A DNA stretch of 64,000 bases. Source: Paenibacillus polygoni (GTDB lineage Bacteria > Bacillota > Bacilli > Paenibacillales > Paenibacillaceae). Below are positions 43,400 to 53,395 of this stretch, piece by piece. The position numbers and the translations under genes are program-made. The notes below the pieces were generated by a model. It was not told where the DNA came from and did not search any database. It saw nothing but the letters and a program-made list of their open reading frames with translations. The stretch lies in contig NZ_CP127162.1 of the NCBI RefSeq assembly GCF_030263935.1, positions 939,501 through 1,003,500 on the forward strand, written 5' to 3'. How positions within the stretch are numbered: the stretch's first letter is position 1; each line of letters starts with the position of its first letter.

Positions 43400-45286
43400 A
43401 TGATCGAGTTAAAAGGGAAAAGTGTTCTGATCCACGACGGGGAAATCAAACGTAGAGAGGCAGCAAACCGGGCATATTTGATGAAGCTGGACAGCGACCA
43501 TCTTCTTTTTAACTACAAGCTGGAAGCGGGTCGTTATACGGGGAGGGACATCCCGAAGGGAGCGCATGGGGGATGGGAAACTCCCGTATGTCAACTCAGA
43601 GGTCATTTTCTCGGACACTGGCTGTCGGCTGCGGCAATGCATTATTTCAAGACAGGAGACCCAGAGCTTAAAGCGAAGATCGAAGTCATCATAGAAGAAT
43701 TAGCGGAATGCCAAAAGGATAATGGTGGGCAGTGGGTAGGTCCGATTCCCGAGAAATATTTGCACTGGATTACGAAGGGGAAAAATGTCTGGGCACCCCA
43801 ATATAATCTCCATAAGCTGCTCATGGGTTTAGTAGATGTCTATCAGTATGTGGGGAACGTGAAGGCGCTCGAAATCGCGGATTTGTTCGCAGACTGGTTT
43901 GTAGAATGGAGTAAAGGCTTTTCTAGAGAGCAGTTTGACCGCATTTTGGATGTGGAAACCGGTGGAATGCTGGAGGTTTGGGCGGATCTCCTACATATCA
44001 CTGGCAAGGACAAATACAAGATACTGCTAGAACGATATTATCGAAGCAGGCTCTTTCAACCTTTGCTGGAAGGTAAGGACCCTTTGACGAATATGCACGC
44101 GAATACGACTATTCCGGAAGTGCTGGGCTCTGCTCGTGCGTATGAAGTTACGGGCGAAAAGAGATGGATGGATATCGTGGAGGCCTATTGGAATTGTGCG
44201 GTGACGGAGAGGGGGTATCTGGCTACAGGCGGTCAGACGTCTGGTGAAGTTTGGATGCCAAAGATGAAAATGAAGGCTCGTCTAGGGGATAAAAACCAAG
44301 AACACTGCACGGTCTATAATATGATTCGCTTAGCTGAGTTTTTGTTCCGTCATTCCGCTAACCCTGCATACGCACAATATATCGAATATAACATTTACAA
44401 TGGAATTATGGCGCAAGCCTACTTCCAGGAGTATCATCTAAACGGCAATAAGCATCAATATCCTCATACCGGATTGCTTACTTATTTTCTGCCTATGAAA
44501 GCAGGCTTGCGTAAGGATTGGAGCACGGAGACAGACAGCTTCTTCTGCTGTCATGGAACGATGGTCCAAGCGAATGCAGCATGGAATCGAGGCTTGTATT
44601 ATCAGGATGGGGACGGCATATATATCTGTCAGTATTTCGACTCTGAAGTCACTGCGGATATGGGAGGAGCTTCTGTGCGTATACAACAACAACAGGATCG
44701 TTTGAGCGGGAGCCTGATGAATTCCTCGAATACTTCAGGGTATCAGGGAATCAACGAAATAACGGCGAATCAGGAAAATATCCCGCCATACCGCAAATAT
44801 GATTTTGTCGTACATACAAAAGAGCCAAAAGCATTTGCAGTCCATTGCCGAATACCGGAATGGATCATGTCGGAAGCATTCGTTTATGTTAATGGTGTTC
44901 TCCACGGAAAAACCGCTGAAAGCGGCCAATTCTATTCTATTCGACGTGACTGGAAAGATGGCGATAAAATCACCTTGATTTTCCCTATAGGAATCCAGTT
45001 CATATCATTGCCGGAAGACAAACAGATGGGTGCCTTTCGTTATGGACCAGAGGTACTGGCGGGTATAGCTGAAGAAGAACGAATTTTATTTGTCGACAGC
45101 GAAGACGTCGCATCCGAAATTGAGATGGAGAACGAGCGCGAGTGGGGAAGCTGGAGATTTTTTTTCAAAACGGTCAACCAGGATCCTTCCATTCAGCTTA
45201 GGAGAATCCGAGACATTGGGTATGAACCTTACCAAATTTATTATAAAGTTAAAAACTCTGACTGCAACCAAAATCGCCGATCCTAA
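43400..45286 (+). CDS. GH127 beta-L-arabinofuranosidase (DUF1680)
   Basis: A 628-residue cytosolic glycoside hydrolase. It shows GGWETPVCQLRGHFLGHWLS near residue 55, QYNLHKLLMGLVDVYQY near 135, Glu301-His-Cys303 in QEHCTVYN and the Cys383-Cys384 pair in FFCCHGTMVQ. By analogy with the Bifidobacterium enzyme, Glu301, Cys303, Cys383 and Cys384 bind zinc and one of the paired cysteines is the nucleophile. It releases beta-linked arabinofuranose. There is no signal peptide. GGAGG lies nine bases before the ATG. It is adjacent to a CE1-type esterase, suggesting joint breakdown of imported arabinose-containing oligosaccharides. Confidence 0.9.
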   Translation: MIELKGKSVLIHDGEIKRREAANRAYLMKLDSDHLLFNYKLEAGRYTGRDIPKGAHGGWETPVCQLRGHFLGHWLSAAAMHYFKTGDPELKAKIEVIIEELAECQKDNGGQWVGPIPEKYLHWITKGKNVWAPQYNLHKLLMGLVDVYQYVGNVKALEIADLFADWFVEWSKGFSREQFDRILDVETGGMLEVWADLLHITGKDKYKILLERYYRSRLFQPLLEGKDPLTNMHANTTIPEVLGSARAYEVTGEKRWMDIVEAYWNCAVTERGYLATGGQTSGEVWMPKMKMKARLGDKNQEHCTVYNMIRLAEFLFRHSANPAYAQYIEYNIYNGIMAQAYFQEYHLNGNKHQYPHTGLLTYFLPMKAGLRKDWSTETDSFFCCHGTMVQANAAWNRGLYYQDGDGIYICQYFDSEVTADMGGASVRIQQQQDRLSGSLMNSSNTSGYQGINEITANQENIPPYRKYDFVVHTKEPKAFAVHCRIPEWIMSEAFVYVNGVLHGKTAESGQFYSIRRDWKDGDKITLIFPIGIQFISLPEDKQMGAFRYGPEVLAGIAEEERILFVDSEDVASEIEMENEREWGSWRFFFKTVNQDPSIQLRRIRDIGYEPYQIYYKVKNSDCNQNRRS

Positions 45287-45641
45287 AAGTGGGTGAAAAG
45301 GGTTAGGTCAAAGCTGTAACACGAGATAAAACTAACGTTAACTGAATTCTCCAAAGTTCCTCCAAAGCCATGTAAGGTCTTGATGGGGCAAGTAAATAGT
45401 TCGATGCTTAAAGGCTGCCAATCGGCAGCCTTACCTATTCACCAAAACTCCGTATTTACTTCCTTTGCAAACGATCAAATCCCCGGGTATTTTATCTGCT
45501 GTCACCCTTTAGCCACTTCAATATTTTATAAAAGAGCTCCCCGTCCCATTAATATATAGGTGATTCTATTTACTAGACAGGTTATTATTTAGAAGTAAGT
45601 TTGTATGGAACTTTTTATTGAACAGGAGAAGGAGTCTTGTC
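45287..45641 (+). other. Gap with one hairpin
   Basis: AAGGCTGCC pairs with GGCAGCCTT at 45411-45432 but no U-run follows on either strand, so it is not a standard terminator. No gene seen in this stretch. Confidence 0.4.
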
Positions 45642-46325
45642 ATGGAAAAGACGTTGAAAGAACAATTACTAGAACTGTCAGATAAAGAATATCAGAGGTT
45701 TTCTTCCGCATTAATTCCAAATGTTAATCATGTTATCGGTGTTCGACTGCCGGTGCTTCGAAAAATAGCTAAAAATATGGCGAAGGAAAATTGGAAGGAA
45801 TATTTTGAACAGACGGAGAAGGAATGGTTCGAAGAGGATATGCTGCACGGTATGATTATTGGTTATTATAAAGCGGATATTGATGAGATTCTGCATCAAG
45901 TAGCAGCCTTTGTACCGAAGATTGATAACTGGTCTGTGTGCGACAGTTTTTGTTCAGGATTAAAAGTTACTTTACTTTATAAAGAACGTGTATGGGAGTT
46001 TCTACAACCCTATATGGAATCTGAAAAAGAATATGAGCTTCGTTTTGCCATTGTAATGATGCTTACTTATTATGTGGATGATCAATACTTGGATGCAGTA
46101 TTAGAGCGGCTTGATCAAATTCAGCATGAAGGGTACTATGTGAAAATGGCTGTCGCATGGGCTATATCTATCTGTTTTATTAAAAAACCGGAGAAGACGA
46201 TGACCTATCTACAATCAAATTCTCTGGATAAAGTAACGTATAATAAAGCTTTGCAGAAAATAACGGAGTCGAATCGAGTTCGTCCAGAAGTGAAGAAAAT
46301 CATCCGCAGCATGAAACGTAAGTGA
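45642..46325 (+). CDS. DNA alkylation repair protein (AlkD-like, HEAT repeats)
   Basis: A 227-residue helical-repeat protein of the AlkD/DNA-alkylation-repair family. It has VIGVRLPVLRKIAKNMAKEN near residue 30, EDMLHGMIIGYYKADIDEIL near 65, VPKIDNWSVCDSFCSGLK near 90 and YYVKMAVAWAISICFIKKP near 165, the NWSxCD and KMAVAWA blocks typical of the group. AlkD-type enzymes excise bulky or cationic alkylated bases without base flipping. The start at ATG 45642 follows AGGAGAAGGAG; an upstream TTG at 45618 would cover that site and is rejected. Confidence 0.85.
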   Translation: MEKTLKEQLLELSDKEYQRFSSALIPNVNHVIGVRLPVLRKIAKNMAKENWKEYFEQTEKEWFEEDMLHGMIIGYYKADIDEILHQVAAFVPKIDNWSVCDSFCSGLKVTLLYKERVWEFLQPYMESEKEYELRFAIVMMLTYYVDDQYLDAVLERLDQIQHEGYYVKMAVAWAISICFIKKPEKTMTYLQSNSLDKVTYNKALQKITESNRVRPEVKKIIRSMKRK

Positions 46326-46354
46326 GGAGAATCAGTTGCAATTAGGAAATTAAT

Positions 46355-47278
46355 TTATTTTCCCATATTTTTTAATACCATCATTAAATTGGCCGGCTTT
46401 TCTGCGAGCCTCCTCGTGTAATAGGGATACCACATCGTTCCGTAAGGTACATAACATCGCACCCGATAACCTTCCTCTGCTAGTTTCACTTGTTCCTGCA
46501 TGCGAAGTCCGTACAGCATTTGAAATTCAAAGCGGTCCTTCGGAATATCGTGTTCCAGAGCATACTGTTTCGTCCATCGTATGATCTTGTCATCATGAGA
46601 GGCGATAGCCGTGTAGACATGGTGATCCAGATGCATCTGGATGATTCGTTTGTACTGCCAGAGTACATCCTTTATATTCTGATAGGCGATGGAAGAGGAT
46701 TCCTTATAAGCTCCTTTTACAAGCCGGAGGGGAATGCCTTGATCTATACAATCCTTTGCATCTTGTTCTGAACGATACAAGTAAGCTTGAATTACGGTGC
46801 CTGCGTTCGTTAACTGTTCCTTGTGCAGCTTCCATATCATTTCTAAAGTCGCATCCGTGTATGGCGAATCCTCCATATCAATTCGGACAAAATTCCGGTA
46901 GTATTTTGCTTCCCGAACGACGGCACGGATATGTTCATACCCCATCTCTTTATCTAGAGCGAGACCCATTTGTGTTGGTTTCAAAGATACATTCGCATCT
47001 ACCCGAGATTCCGCAATTGCCTTGATCAGCCGGATATATTCATCACGATAGCTCAGTGCTTGATCAAGCTGCGTCACTCCTTCCCCTAAATGGTCTAATG
47101 TGGCCATGATTCCCTTACTGTTTAGTCTCTTTACTTCTTCAATGGCTCCTTCTAGATCACTTGCGGCAATAAACTTTCTTGCCAAGGACTTGCCGTATCG
47201 TAAGGTCAACTTCTCCACCAGCGGATTACTGGAGACGGTGAGCATCGTTTTTCGGTATAGTTCGGTTCCTATTTTCAT
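46355..47278 (-). CDS. Proline dehydrogenase
   Basis: A 307-residue monofunctional FAD-dependent proline dehydrogenase, the first step of proline breakdown to glutamate. It has VDANVSLKPTQMGLALD near residue 95, FVRIDMEDSPYTDATLEMIW near 135, GTVIQAYLYRSEQDA near 165, LRLVKGAYKESS near 188 and the C-terminal VRCYVPYGTMWYPYYTRRLA with the substrate-binding arginines. AAGGAG lies nine bases from ATG 47278; ATG 47287 is too close to it. The gene is divergent from the P5C dehydrogenase gene, and the two form a complete proline-to-glutamate pathway. Confidence 0.92.
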   Translation of the reverse strand: MKIGTELYRKTMLTVSSNPLVEKLTLRYGKSLARKFIAASDLEGAIEEVKRLNSKGIMATLDHLGEGVTQLDQALSYRDEYIRLIKAIAESRVDANVSLKPTQMGLALDKEMGYEHIRAVVREAKYYRNFVRIDMEDSPYTDATLEMIWKLHKEQLTNAGTVIQAYLYRSEQDAKDCIDQGIPLRLVKGAYKESSSIAYQNIKDVLWQYKRIIQMHLDHHVYTAIASHDDKIIRWTKQYALEHDIPKDRFEFQMLYGLRMQEQVKLAEEGYRVRCYVPYGTMWYPYYTRRLAEKPANLMMVLKNMGK

Positions 47279-47439
47279 GGGTATCATCTCTCCTTCTACG
47301 TTTCATATGTATGGGGGAAAGTCAAGATGAATACATATGAAATACAGAACTTTTCTCATTTCATTTACAACAAAGCAGGGAGCTCACATGCCAGCAAATT
47401 GAGAACAAGCCTGACCAGTAATTAGAAGGAGGCACAAAT

Positions 47440-48987
47440 ATGCCCGTTCCATTCCGAAATGAACCCTTTACTGACTTTGGTGCTGAAGGAAATCAGAGCT
47501 TATTTAAAAATGCGCTGAGGCTGGTTGAATCCGAACTTGGCAAGCATTATCCGCTGATCATTGGCGGTAAGGAGATGGAGACGACAACAAAAGCCATCTC
47601 CATAAATCCTTCCCAGAAAGATCAGGTGATTGGTAGTTTATCGCAGGCGGGTGAAGAACAGGCAGAGCAAGCGATTGTCACAGCCCAGGCGGTATTTGAA
47701 CATTGGCGCTATACGACGTTCACGGAGAGGGCGAGATACTTATTCAAAGCAGCAACACTGCTTCGCCGGAGAAAGCATGAATTCTCTGCCTGGATGGTGT
47801 ACGAGGCGGGGAAAACGTGGGGGGAAGCAGATGCAGATACGGCAGAAGCCATCGACTTTATGGAATTCTACGCGAGGGAAGCACAGCGTCTAGCACAGCC
47901 GCAGCCCCTGGTTCATATTGAAGGGGAAGATAATGAGCTGTACTATGTGCCGCTGGGGGTCGGAGTCATCATCCCCCCTTGGAATTTCCCGCTTGCGATT
48001 ATGGCAGGCATGACCACGGCGGCTATCGTATCGGGCAATACAGTGGTACTAAAACCAGCCAGTACGACTTCCGTTATTGCCGCAAAATTCGTACAGCTTC
48101 TTATTGAAGCAGGGGTACCGAGCGGGGTTGTTAACTTCATACCCGGGGCGGGGAGCGAAATCGGTGACTACCTTGTTGATCATCCGCTGACTCGGTTTAT
48201 TAGTTTCACTGGCTCCAGAGAAGTGGGGCTGCGAATTAATGAACGGGCTGCAAAAACAGCCCCAGGACAGAAATGGATGAAGCGAGTCATTGCCGAAATG
48301 GGCGGCAAGGATGCGATTATTGTAGATGAAGGGAGTGATCTCACTGCCGCAGCAGAAGCGATTACGGCCTCCGCATTCGGTTTTGCAGGTCAGAAGTGTT
48401 CTGCCTGCTCCCGAGCGATCATCCATGAGAGTGTATATGATGAAGTCCTTACAAAAGTAATCGCCCTAACCCGAAAGTTAAAAGTAGGCAGCCCGCTGCT
48501 ACCGGAGACAAACGTCGGACCGGTGATTGATCCGCATGCTTTTCGAAAAATTCAAGACTACATCAAGATCGGAAGAACAGAAGGGGAGATTGTTCTTGGA
48601 GGAAAAGCAGAAATTAATGATGGGTATTTCATCGAACCGACGATCATAGCGGGGGTAAGTCCTACTTCGCGTGTATCGCAGGAAGAGATCTTTGGTCCTG
48701 TCGTGGCATTTACGAAGGCTTCATCTTTCCAAGAAGCATTGCGGTATGCGAACAATACAGAATTTGGACTGACCGGTGCAGTATTCTCCAGAAACCGGAC
48801 ACATCTGGAACAGGCTAGAGCCGTCTTTTTTGCAGGTAACTTGTACTTCAACCGAAAATGTACGGGCGCTTTAGTAGGCGTTCATCCTTTTGGGGGATTT
48901 AATATGTCAGGAACAGACTCCAAAGCAGGCGGACGGGACTACTTACTTTTGTTCACGCAAGCCAAACTTGTCTCGGAAAAATACTAA
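47440..48987 (+). CDS. rocA: L-glutamate gamma-semialdehyde (P5C) dehydrogenase
   Basis: A 515-residue NAD-dependent aldehyde dehydrogenase of the RocA/PutC type, the second step of proline and arginine breakdown. Landmarks are [20 protein letters not shown] near residue 180, the Rossmann stretch [14 protein letters not shown] near 256, the general base Glu286 in [10 protein letters not shown] and the nucleophile Cys320 in [12 protein letters not shown]. The opening ([10 protein letters not shown]) and ending ([18 protein letters not shown]) are characteristic of RocA. AGGAGG precedes the ATG. It faces away from the proline dehydrogenase gene, so both may share a control region at 47279-47439. 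Confidence 0.93.
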   Translation: MPVPFRNEPFTDFGAEGNQSLFKNALRLVESELGKHYPLIIGGKEMETTTKAISINPSQKDQVIGSLSQAGEEQAEQAIVTAQAVFEHWRYTTFTERARYLFKAATLLRRRKHEFSAWMVYEAGKTWGEADADTAEAIDFMEFYAREAQRLAQPQPLVHIEGEDNELYYVPLGVGVIIPPWNFPLAIMAGMTTAAIVSGNTVVLKPASTTSVIAAKFVQLLIEAGVPSGVVNFIPGAGSEIGDYLVDHPLTRFISFTGSREVGLRINERAAKTAPGQKWMKRVIAEMGGKDAIIVDEGSDLTAAAEAITASAFGFAGQKCSACSRAIIHESVYDEVLTKVIALTRKLKVGSPLLPETNVGPVIDPHAFRKIQDYIKIGRTEGEIVLGGKAEINDGYFIEPTIIAGVSPTSRVSQEEIFGPVVAFTKASSFQEALRYANNTEFGLTGAVFSRNRTHLEQARAVFFAGNLYFNRKCTGALVGVHPFGGFNMSGTDSKAGGRDYLLLFTQAKLVSEKY

Positions 48988-49031
48988 ATTTCTAATCTTA
49001 CCAGAATCGAGAATCAACATTATTAAAAAAA

Positions 49032-49092
49032 CAGAATGATAAAAGAAGCCATGCCCTCTAAAGAGGAAACATGGCTTCTTTTATCATTCTAG
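49032..49092. terminator. Long bidirectional terminator between rocA and aspA
   Basis: AGAATGATAAAAGAAGCCATG pairs with CATGGCTTCTTTTATCATTCT almost perfectly around a CCTCTAAAGAGG inner hairpin; T-rich on both strands. Confidence 0.92.
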
Positions 49093-49098
49093 CATGAG

Positions 49099-50520
49099 CT
49101 ATCCCATATGAAGGAAACGTTCACCTGCAATACCTGGTGTCGTCATTTGTTCTGGGTGCATAATTTCTTGGAGTTCTTCGATTGTCAGCAGTCCTCGCTC
49201 TAAAATAATGGAGGTAATCGTCTGCTTGGTGCGAAGCGCTTCTTTTACGATGCCAGCCGCTACATCATATCCAAGATGCGGATTCAGAGCGGTAATCATG
49301 GTGAAACTTTGATCCAGCACTCGCTTGATATGGTCACGGTTCGCATCCAGTTCCTTAATGGCAAACCGGTGGAATACATCCATTCCGTTATTCATAATCT
49401 TGAGCGATTGTAACAGGTTAAAGGCAATAACAGGACCCATTACGTTGAGTTCAAACTGTCCTGCACCGCAGGCCAGCGCGATCGTATGATCGTTACCAAT
49501 GACCTGGAATGAAATCTGATTCATGACTTCAACCATAACAGGGTTTACTTTACCTGGCATAATGGAAGAACCTGGTTGTCTTGCCGGAAGCAGAAGTTCT
49601 GAGAAACCTGCTCTTGGACCGGATGCCATAAGCCGAATGTCGTTACAGATCTTGGACATATTAACGGCACATACTTTGAGTGCGGCAGACATCTCTAGAT
49701 ACGCATCTGTATTTTGGGTAGCATCTACCAGATCTTCTGCGGTATATAAAGGTAAGCCTGTAATTTCACCGAGATATTCGGTCACTTTTTGGATATACGC
49801 CGTTTTTGCATTCAGCCCCGTACCAACAGCCGTTGCTCCCATATTAATAGAAAGAAGACGTTTGGACGCTTCTTGAAGTCGCTCCATGTCTCTAGAGAGC
49901 ACTTTCGCATAGGCGCCAAATTCTTGTCCGAGTTTAATCGGAACCGCATCCTGCAGATGCGTTCTTCCCACTTTAACAACATCATCGAATTCTACCTGCT
50001 TTTGGACAAACCCTTCATGAAGCTGCTCCATTGTCTGTAAAAGCGTCGCTGCATGACGATAGGCTGCAATCCGCAGGGCTGTAGGGATCGCATCATTGGT
50101 AGATTGGGACATATTTACGTGGTTGTTCGGGTTACAGTGAAAATAATCGCCTTTCACTTTAGATAAAAGTTCAAGTCCTCGGTTGGCAAGGACTTCGTTC
50201 ATATTCATATTAATGGAGGTGCCTGCGCCACCCTGAATGGAATCAACGATAAACTGATCCAGAAGTTGACCTTGCATGACTTCTTCTGCTGCTTTGATAA
50301 TGACTTCTCCGATCCTCGGCGGAAGCATTTTCATATCCATGTTAGCCATTGCTGCGGCTTTCTTTACCGCGGCGAGAGCAAATATAAGTTCTTTTTCAAT
50401 AGGTACTCCGGTAATAGGAAAATTATCTACTGCCCGCATCGTTTGAATGCCATAGTAGGCAGACGCAGGAATACTCAGTTCACCAATAAAATCTCGTTCA
50501 ATTCTTACCGTTTCAGCCAC
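49099..50520 (-). CDS. aspA: Aspartate ammonia-lyase (aspartase)
   Basis: A 473-residue tetrameric lyase of the fumarase/aspartase superfamily that converts aspartate to fumarate and ammonia. It has GGAGTSINMNMNEVLANR near residue 97, VNMSQSTNDAIPTALR near 134, KVGRTHLQDAVPIKLGQEFG near 180 and the family signature GSSIMPGKVNPVM near 315, with its flexible-loop Ser. The GGAGTSxNMNxNEV and QSTND blocks and the length favour aspartase over fumarase. GGAGG lies upstream of ATG 50520. A CRE-like sequence upstream suggests carbon control. Confidence 0.92.
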   Translation of the reverse strand: MAETVRIERDFIGELSIPASAYYGIQTMRAVDNFPITGVPIEKELIFALAAVKKAAAMANMDMKMLPPRIGEVIIKAAEEVMQGQLLDQFIVDSIQGGAGTSINMNMNEVLANRGLELLSKVKGDYFHCNPNNHVNMSQSTNDAIPTALRIAAYRHAATLLQTMEQLHEGFVQKQVEFDDVVKVGRTHLQDAVPIKLGQEFGAYAKVLSRDMERLQEASKRLLSINMGATAVGTGLNAKTAYIQKVTEYLGEITGLPLYTAEDLVDATQNTDAYLEMSAALKVCAVNMSKICNDIRLMASGPRAGFSELLLPARQPGSSIMPGKVNPVMVEVMNQISFQVIGNDHTIALACGAGQFELNVMGPVIAFNLLQSLKIMNNGMDVFHRFAIKELDANRDHIKRVLDQSFTMITALNPHLGYDVAAGIVKEALRTKQTITSIILERGLLTIEELQEIMHPEQMTTPGIAGERFLHMG

Positions 50521-50897
50521 AAACGTTCCCTCCAGTAGGAAGCTATTATGATGTAAAATATAGCTTGCGATAGTTTATTGTAAAATTTCATCTTTCCACC
50601 AAGCAATAATAGTATACATCAATCCGACCTAAAGTTGGAAATAAAATGAAAGCGCAGTCTTTTTATTCTCTATAACATATGATATGCAGTGAATCTACCA
50701 AAGTGACGAGGATATTAGGGCTGCCTAATTCATAGATATACCTACTACATAAAACAACAAAAAAGAACCGAAAAGATTCCAATTCATCAATGATTTGTGT
50801 AATATTCCCTTAAGCGAACAAACGAATGATTTGTTTCGTTATTTCGGTTGGCTCTCAGAAACTTATTTCAAGATACGTAAAAGATTGGGGGAGCAGA
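50521..50897. other. Intergenic region between aspA and the YwaF-like gene
   Basis: TGAAAGCGCAGTCT at 50648-50661 matches the CcpA consensus with one mismatch and lies upstream of aspA. The rest is AT-rich and presumably holds the divergent promoters; no gene seen. Confidence 0.4.
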
Positions 50898-51683
50898 GTG
50901 TACTTCATCTCACGTGATTCGTCTATATTTGATCCCTTTCATGCCGAGACGTTTGAGTATATGTCAGGTTCTCATGTTACGGTTCTTCTAATCATTTTAG
51001 CGCTGCTTTTATTATTGTTTTTATTTAGGTTTCAGTTTCGCCGATCACCTTTGCTGAAAGAGGTGCTAAGGTGGAGTCTTGCTGCCGTTTTAATAATATC
51101 GCAACTCATGCTCGAAATATGGTATCAAGCTTTTGGGCTATGGGATATAAAAAATACATTGCCGCTTGAACTGTGCAGTCTTACGCTTATGCTATCGATT
51201 CTGATGCTGATCACAAAAAGCAGACTCCTGTATACCTTTGTGTTTTATGCAGGAATATGCGGAGCACTGGCAGCCTTGCTCACCCCTAACTTAGCCTATG
51301 CTTTTCCACATTTTCGTTTTATTCAATTTTTTATCGCCCATGGAGCGATTATTTTGTCTGCTCTTTATATGTCATGGATCGAGTATGAAAAATTATCATT
51401 CATTTCAGTACCGATTGGTTTTATCATGCTCAATGTGGCGGCTGGTTTTGTGTGGCTGATCAATCAGATGACAGGAGCGAATTATATGTTTCTCTCACAT
51501 AAACCGGATACGCCATCTATCCTGGATCTGCTGGGTCCCTATCCGTTTTATATCGTAATGGAAGAGATATTAGCGCTTCATCTGTTTCTTATGCTGTATG
51601 TACTTTTCTTCTATCTTCCTTGGGGCGCAGTGAACCGGGGAAAGGAGAGCAGGGAGGACGATGTTCATGAAATCGGGTTCTAA
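50898..51683 (+). CDS. YwaF/TIGR02206-family membrane protein
   Basis: A membrane protein of about 261 residues with six or seven hydrophobic segments. It shows SHVTVLLIILALLLLLFL, LPLELCSLTLMLSILMLITK, GICGALAALLTPNL, HFRFIQFFIAHGAIILSALY and LGPYPFYIVMEEILAL, the landmarks of the TIGR02206 family. Function is not established. The frame opens at 50826, but the segment before GTG 50898 does not resemble the family and GGGGGAG stands just before the GTG. Its 3' end overlaps the following gene by 17 to 23 bases. Confidence 0.78.
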   Translation: MYFISRDSSIFDPFHAETFEYMSGSHVTVLLIILALLLLLFLFRFQFRRSPLLKEVLRWSLAAVLIISQLMLEIWYQAFGLWDIKNTLPLELCSLTLMLSILMLITKSRLLYTFVFYAGICGALAALLTPNLAYAFPHFRFIQFFIAHGAIILSALYMSWIEYEKLSFISVPIGFIMLNVAAGFVWLINQMTGANYMFLSHKPDTPSILDLLGPYPFYIVMEEILALHLFLMLYVLFFYLPWGAVNRGKESREDDVHEIGF

Positions 51684-52365
51684 CAAGAAAGATGGAAATA
51701 TGGAATGGGGAAAAATAAATAAGGACTACCTCACCTTGTATCCCGTGAGCGGGATTAGACTGAATGCAGGAATTCTCGTACTATTTTTCCTTAATCTATT
51801 CTTGGTGATTCCTGTATTAGGTGTACCGTATCAACCGATATATGCCTATATCCTGTTTCCGCCGCTTGCTGTTATGAATATATGGGCTTTCGCTTTGATG
51901 GCTGCCCCGCGTAAGTTTCAGCTGAACTACGTCTTATTCAGAGGTGTATTTGGTATCGTCAGTTCACTCGGATTCGTCATTGTCACTCAGAAATTTGCTT
52001 ACACAGGGCTTGATTTTAAAACACCAATGTACGCCATCGGTTCTTTTGCTGCCTACGGTTTTGCATTGTACCACTACATCAAGTCTCATCTCAGGAAGCT
52101 GAAATCACCACCCCATAAAACGAGAAAGCAGGAGAGAAGAACACCAAGGTTGTCCATAGCCGCATTAACGGGAGGCGGTTATTTGGCTGCAAATCTCTCT
52201 CTCATGTTTATAACGGAAAAAACGGTGACGATTGTACTCATGTGTGTATATATTATGCTTACTTTTGTTATGTTTCATTTCATACTAGAGCTGCATCGTT
52301 ATTACTGGCTTAATAGAAGAACAGCAGGTACAAAAAAACCTCCGATCTCTGCCGATTTGCAGTAG
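51667..52365 (+). CDS. Hypothetical membrane protein, 232 aa
   Basis: No family is recognised. It has five to six hydrophobic segments (AGILVLFFLNLFLVIPVLGV, YAYILFPPLAVMNIWAFALM, FGIVSSLGFVIVTQKFAYTG, AIGSFAAYGFALYHYIKSHL, and two near the end) and a basic loop at about 140-155. The start is either ATG 51661 or ATG 51667; GGGAGG sits nine bases before the latter. It overlaps the YwaF-like gene and is presumably co-translated with it, so the two may work together in the membrane. Confidence 0.6.
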   Translation: MKSGSNKKDGNMEWGKINKDYLTLYPVSGIRLNAGILVLFFLNLFLVIPVLGVPYQPIYAYILFPPLAVMNIWAFALMAAPRKFQLNYVLFRGVFGIVSSLGFVIVTQKFAYTGLDFKTPMYAIGSFAAYGFALYHYIKSHLRKLKSPPHKTRKQERRTPRLSIAALTGGGYLAANLSLMFITEKTVTIVLMCVYIMLTFVMFHFILELHRYYWLNRRTAGTKKPPISADLQ

Positions 52366-52374
52366 ATCCGGAGG
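52332..52374 (-). terminator. Terminator for the SDR gene
   Basis: CCTCCGATCT pairs with GGATC-CGGAGG with an inner CTGC/GCAG stem; seven A on the plus strand at 52332-52338 give the U-run for leftward transcripts. It overlaps the end of the convergent membrane-protein gene. Confidence 0.8.
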
Positions 52375-52403
52375 ATTCGTATAAAGTATTAGTAACTTGG
52401 AGT

Positions 52404-53195
52404 TTAACCTCGAAGCAGTGATTCAGCTCCATCTACATAAACTTCCGTACCTGATACGTGAGAGGCTTCATCAGAAGCAAGGAACAATACTAGATTTGCG
52501 ACTTGTTCTGGTTTACCGGCCTCACCAGCGAGTGGATGTCCGCCCTCAGGATATTCAACAGGAATCTGGACTTCTTCCAAGTCTTCAGAGCGAGTCGTTT
52601 TACCGTCAATCTCTGTGTCAATTGCACCAGGGTGAACTGAATTCACTCGAATCTTGTATCTTGCCAGCTCCAGTGCAGCCATTTTCATAAATGCAGCTTG
52701 ACCTGCTTTTGTTGAAGCGTATGCGGAGAAACCGATGTTTGAGAAGACCCGGTTTCCGTTGATCGAACTGTTAATGATAATGCTGCCTCCGTTATCTTTC
52801 ATATAAGGGATGGCATATTTCACAGTTGCGAATGTTCCGCGCATATTAATACACATGGTTTGATCCCAATCTTCCACTTCCATGGTTTCAATAGGGGCGA
52901 GCTTGCCGTTTACTCCAGCATTGGCAAAAACGATGTCAACCTTGCCTCCCGCAAGATCGGCAACTTCCTTCATTGCGCGTTCCACCATTTTGGGCTCTGA
53001 AATGTCACATTCGACTACGTCAGCGCGGCCGCCATTTTTCTCGATGATTTGTTTAGTTTCCTCTGCCTTTTCTACTGTCCGGTCCAGCAAAAACACCCGT
53101 GCTCCTTCTTTTGCGAATCGAATAGCTGTTGCCTGACCAATGCCGGCACCTCCTCCAGTAACGACTGCGAGCTTGTTTTCTAGACGTAGTGTCAT
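52404..53195 (-). CDS. Short-chain dehydrogenase/reductase
   Basis: A 263-residue classical SDR oxidoreductase. The cofactor motif is VVTGGGAGIGQATAIRFA near residue 11, followed by the Asp in FLLDRTVEKAEE that favours NAD. NAGVNGKLAP is near 92, the active-site Ser is in IIINSSINGNR, and the catalytic Tyr/Lys is in YASTKAGQAAFM near 160. The C-terminal LFLASDEASHVSGTEVYVDG is standard. The substrate is unknown. GGGAGG precedes ATG 53195. It is transcribed alone. Confidence 0.88.
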   Translation of the reverse strand: MTLRLENKLAVVTGGGAGIGQATAIRFAKEGARVFLLDRTVEKAEETKQIIEKNGGRADVVECDISEPKMVERAMKEVADLAGGKVDIVFANAGVNGKLAPIETMEVEDWDQTMCINMRGTFATVKYAIPYMKDNGGSIIINSSINGNRVFSNIGFSAYASTKAGQAAFMKMAALELARYKIRVNSVHPGAIDTEIDGKTTRSEDLEEVQIPVEYPEGGHPLAGEAGKPEQVANLVLFLASDEASHVSGTEVYVDGAESLLRG

Positions 53196-53310
53196 TCTTT
53201 TTTCCTCCCTTAATATCTTAAAATTTATGTGAGTATTGATCTAATGTGTTTTCTTATGTACGGTAAATACCCCCGCAGGAGGATACTTGAATCATAATCA
53301 GAATAAATAC

Positions 53311-53354
53311 AAAATCCCTGCATTCTCTTTGTAAAAAAGAGCGTGCAGGGATTT
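53311..53354 (-). terminator. Terminator for the YqkE-like gene
   Basis: AATCCCTGCA pairs with TGCAGGGATT with an inner TCTCTTT/AAAAGAG stem; the leftward transcript ends in TTTTGT. Confidence 0.75.
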
Positions 53355-53395
53355 AGGTTATGCTGCCTATAGATGAATTTACCAAAAGGCATGTC

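Noticed and set aside
45411..45432. Terminator after the GH127 gene
   Set aside because: The hairpin is clear but lacks a U-run on either strand and is 125 bases from the stop codon.
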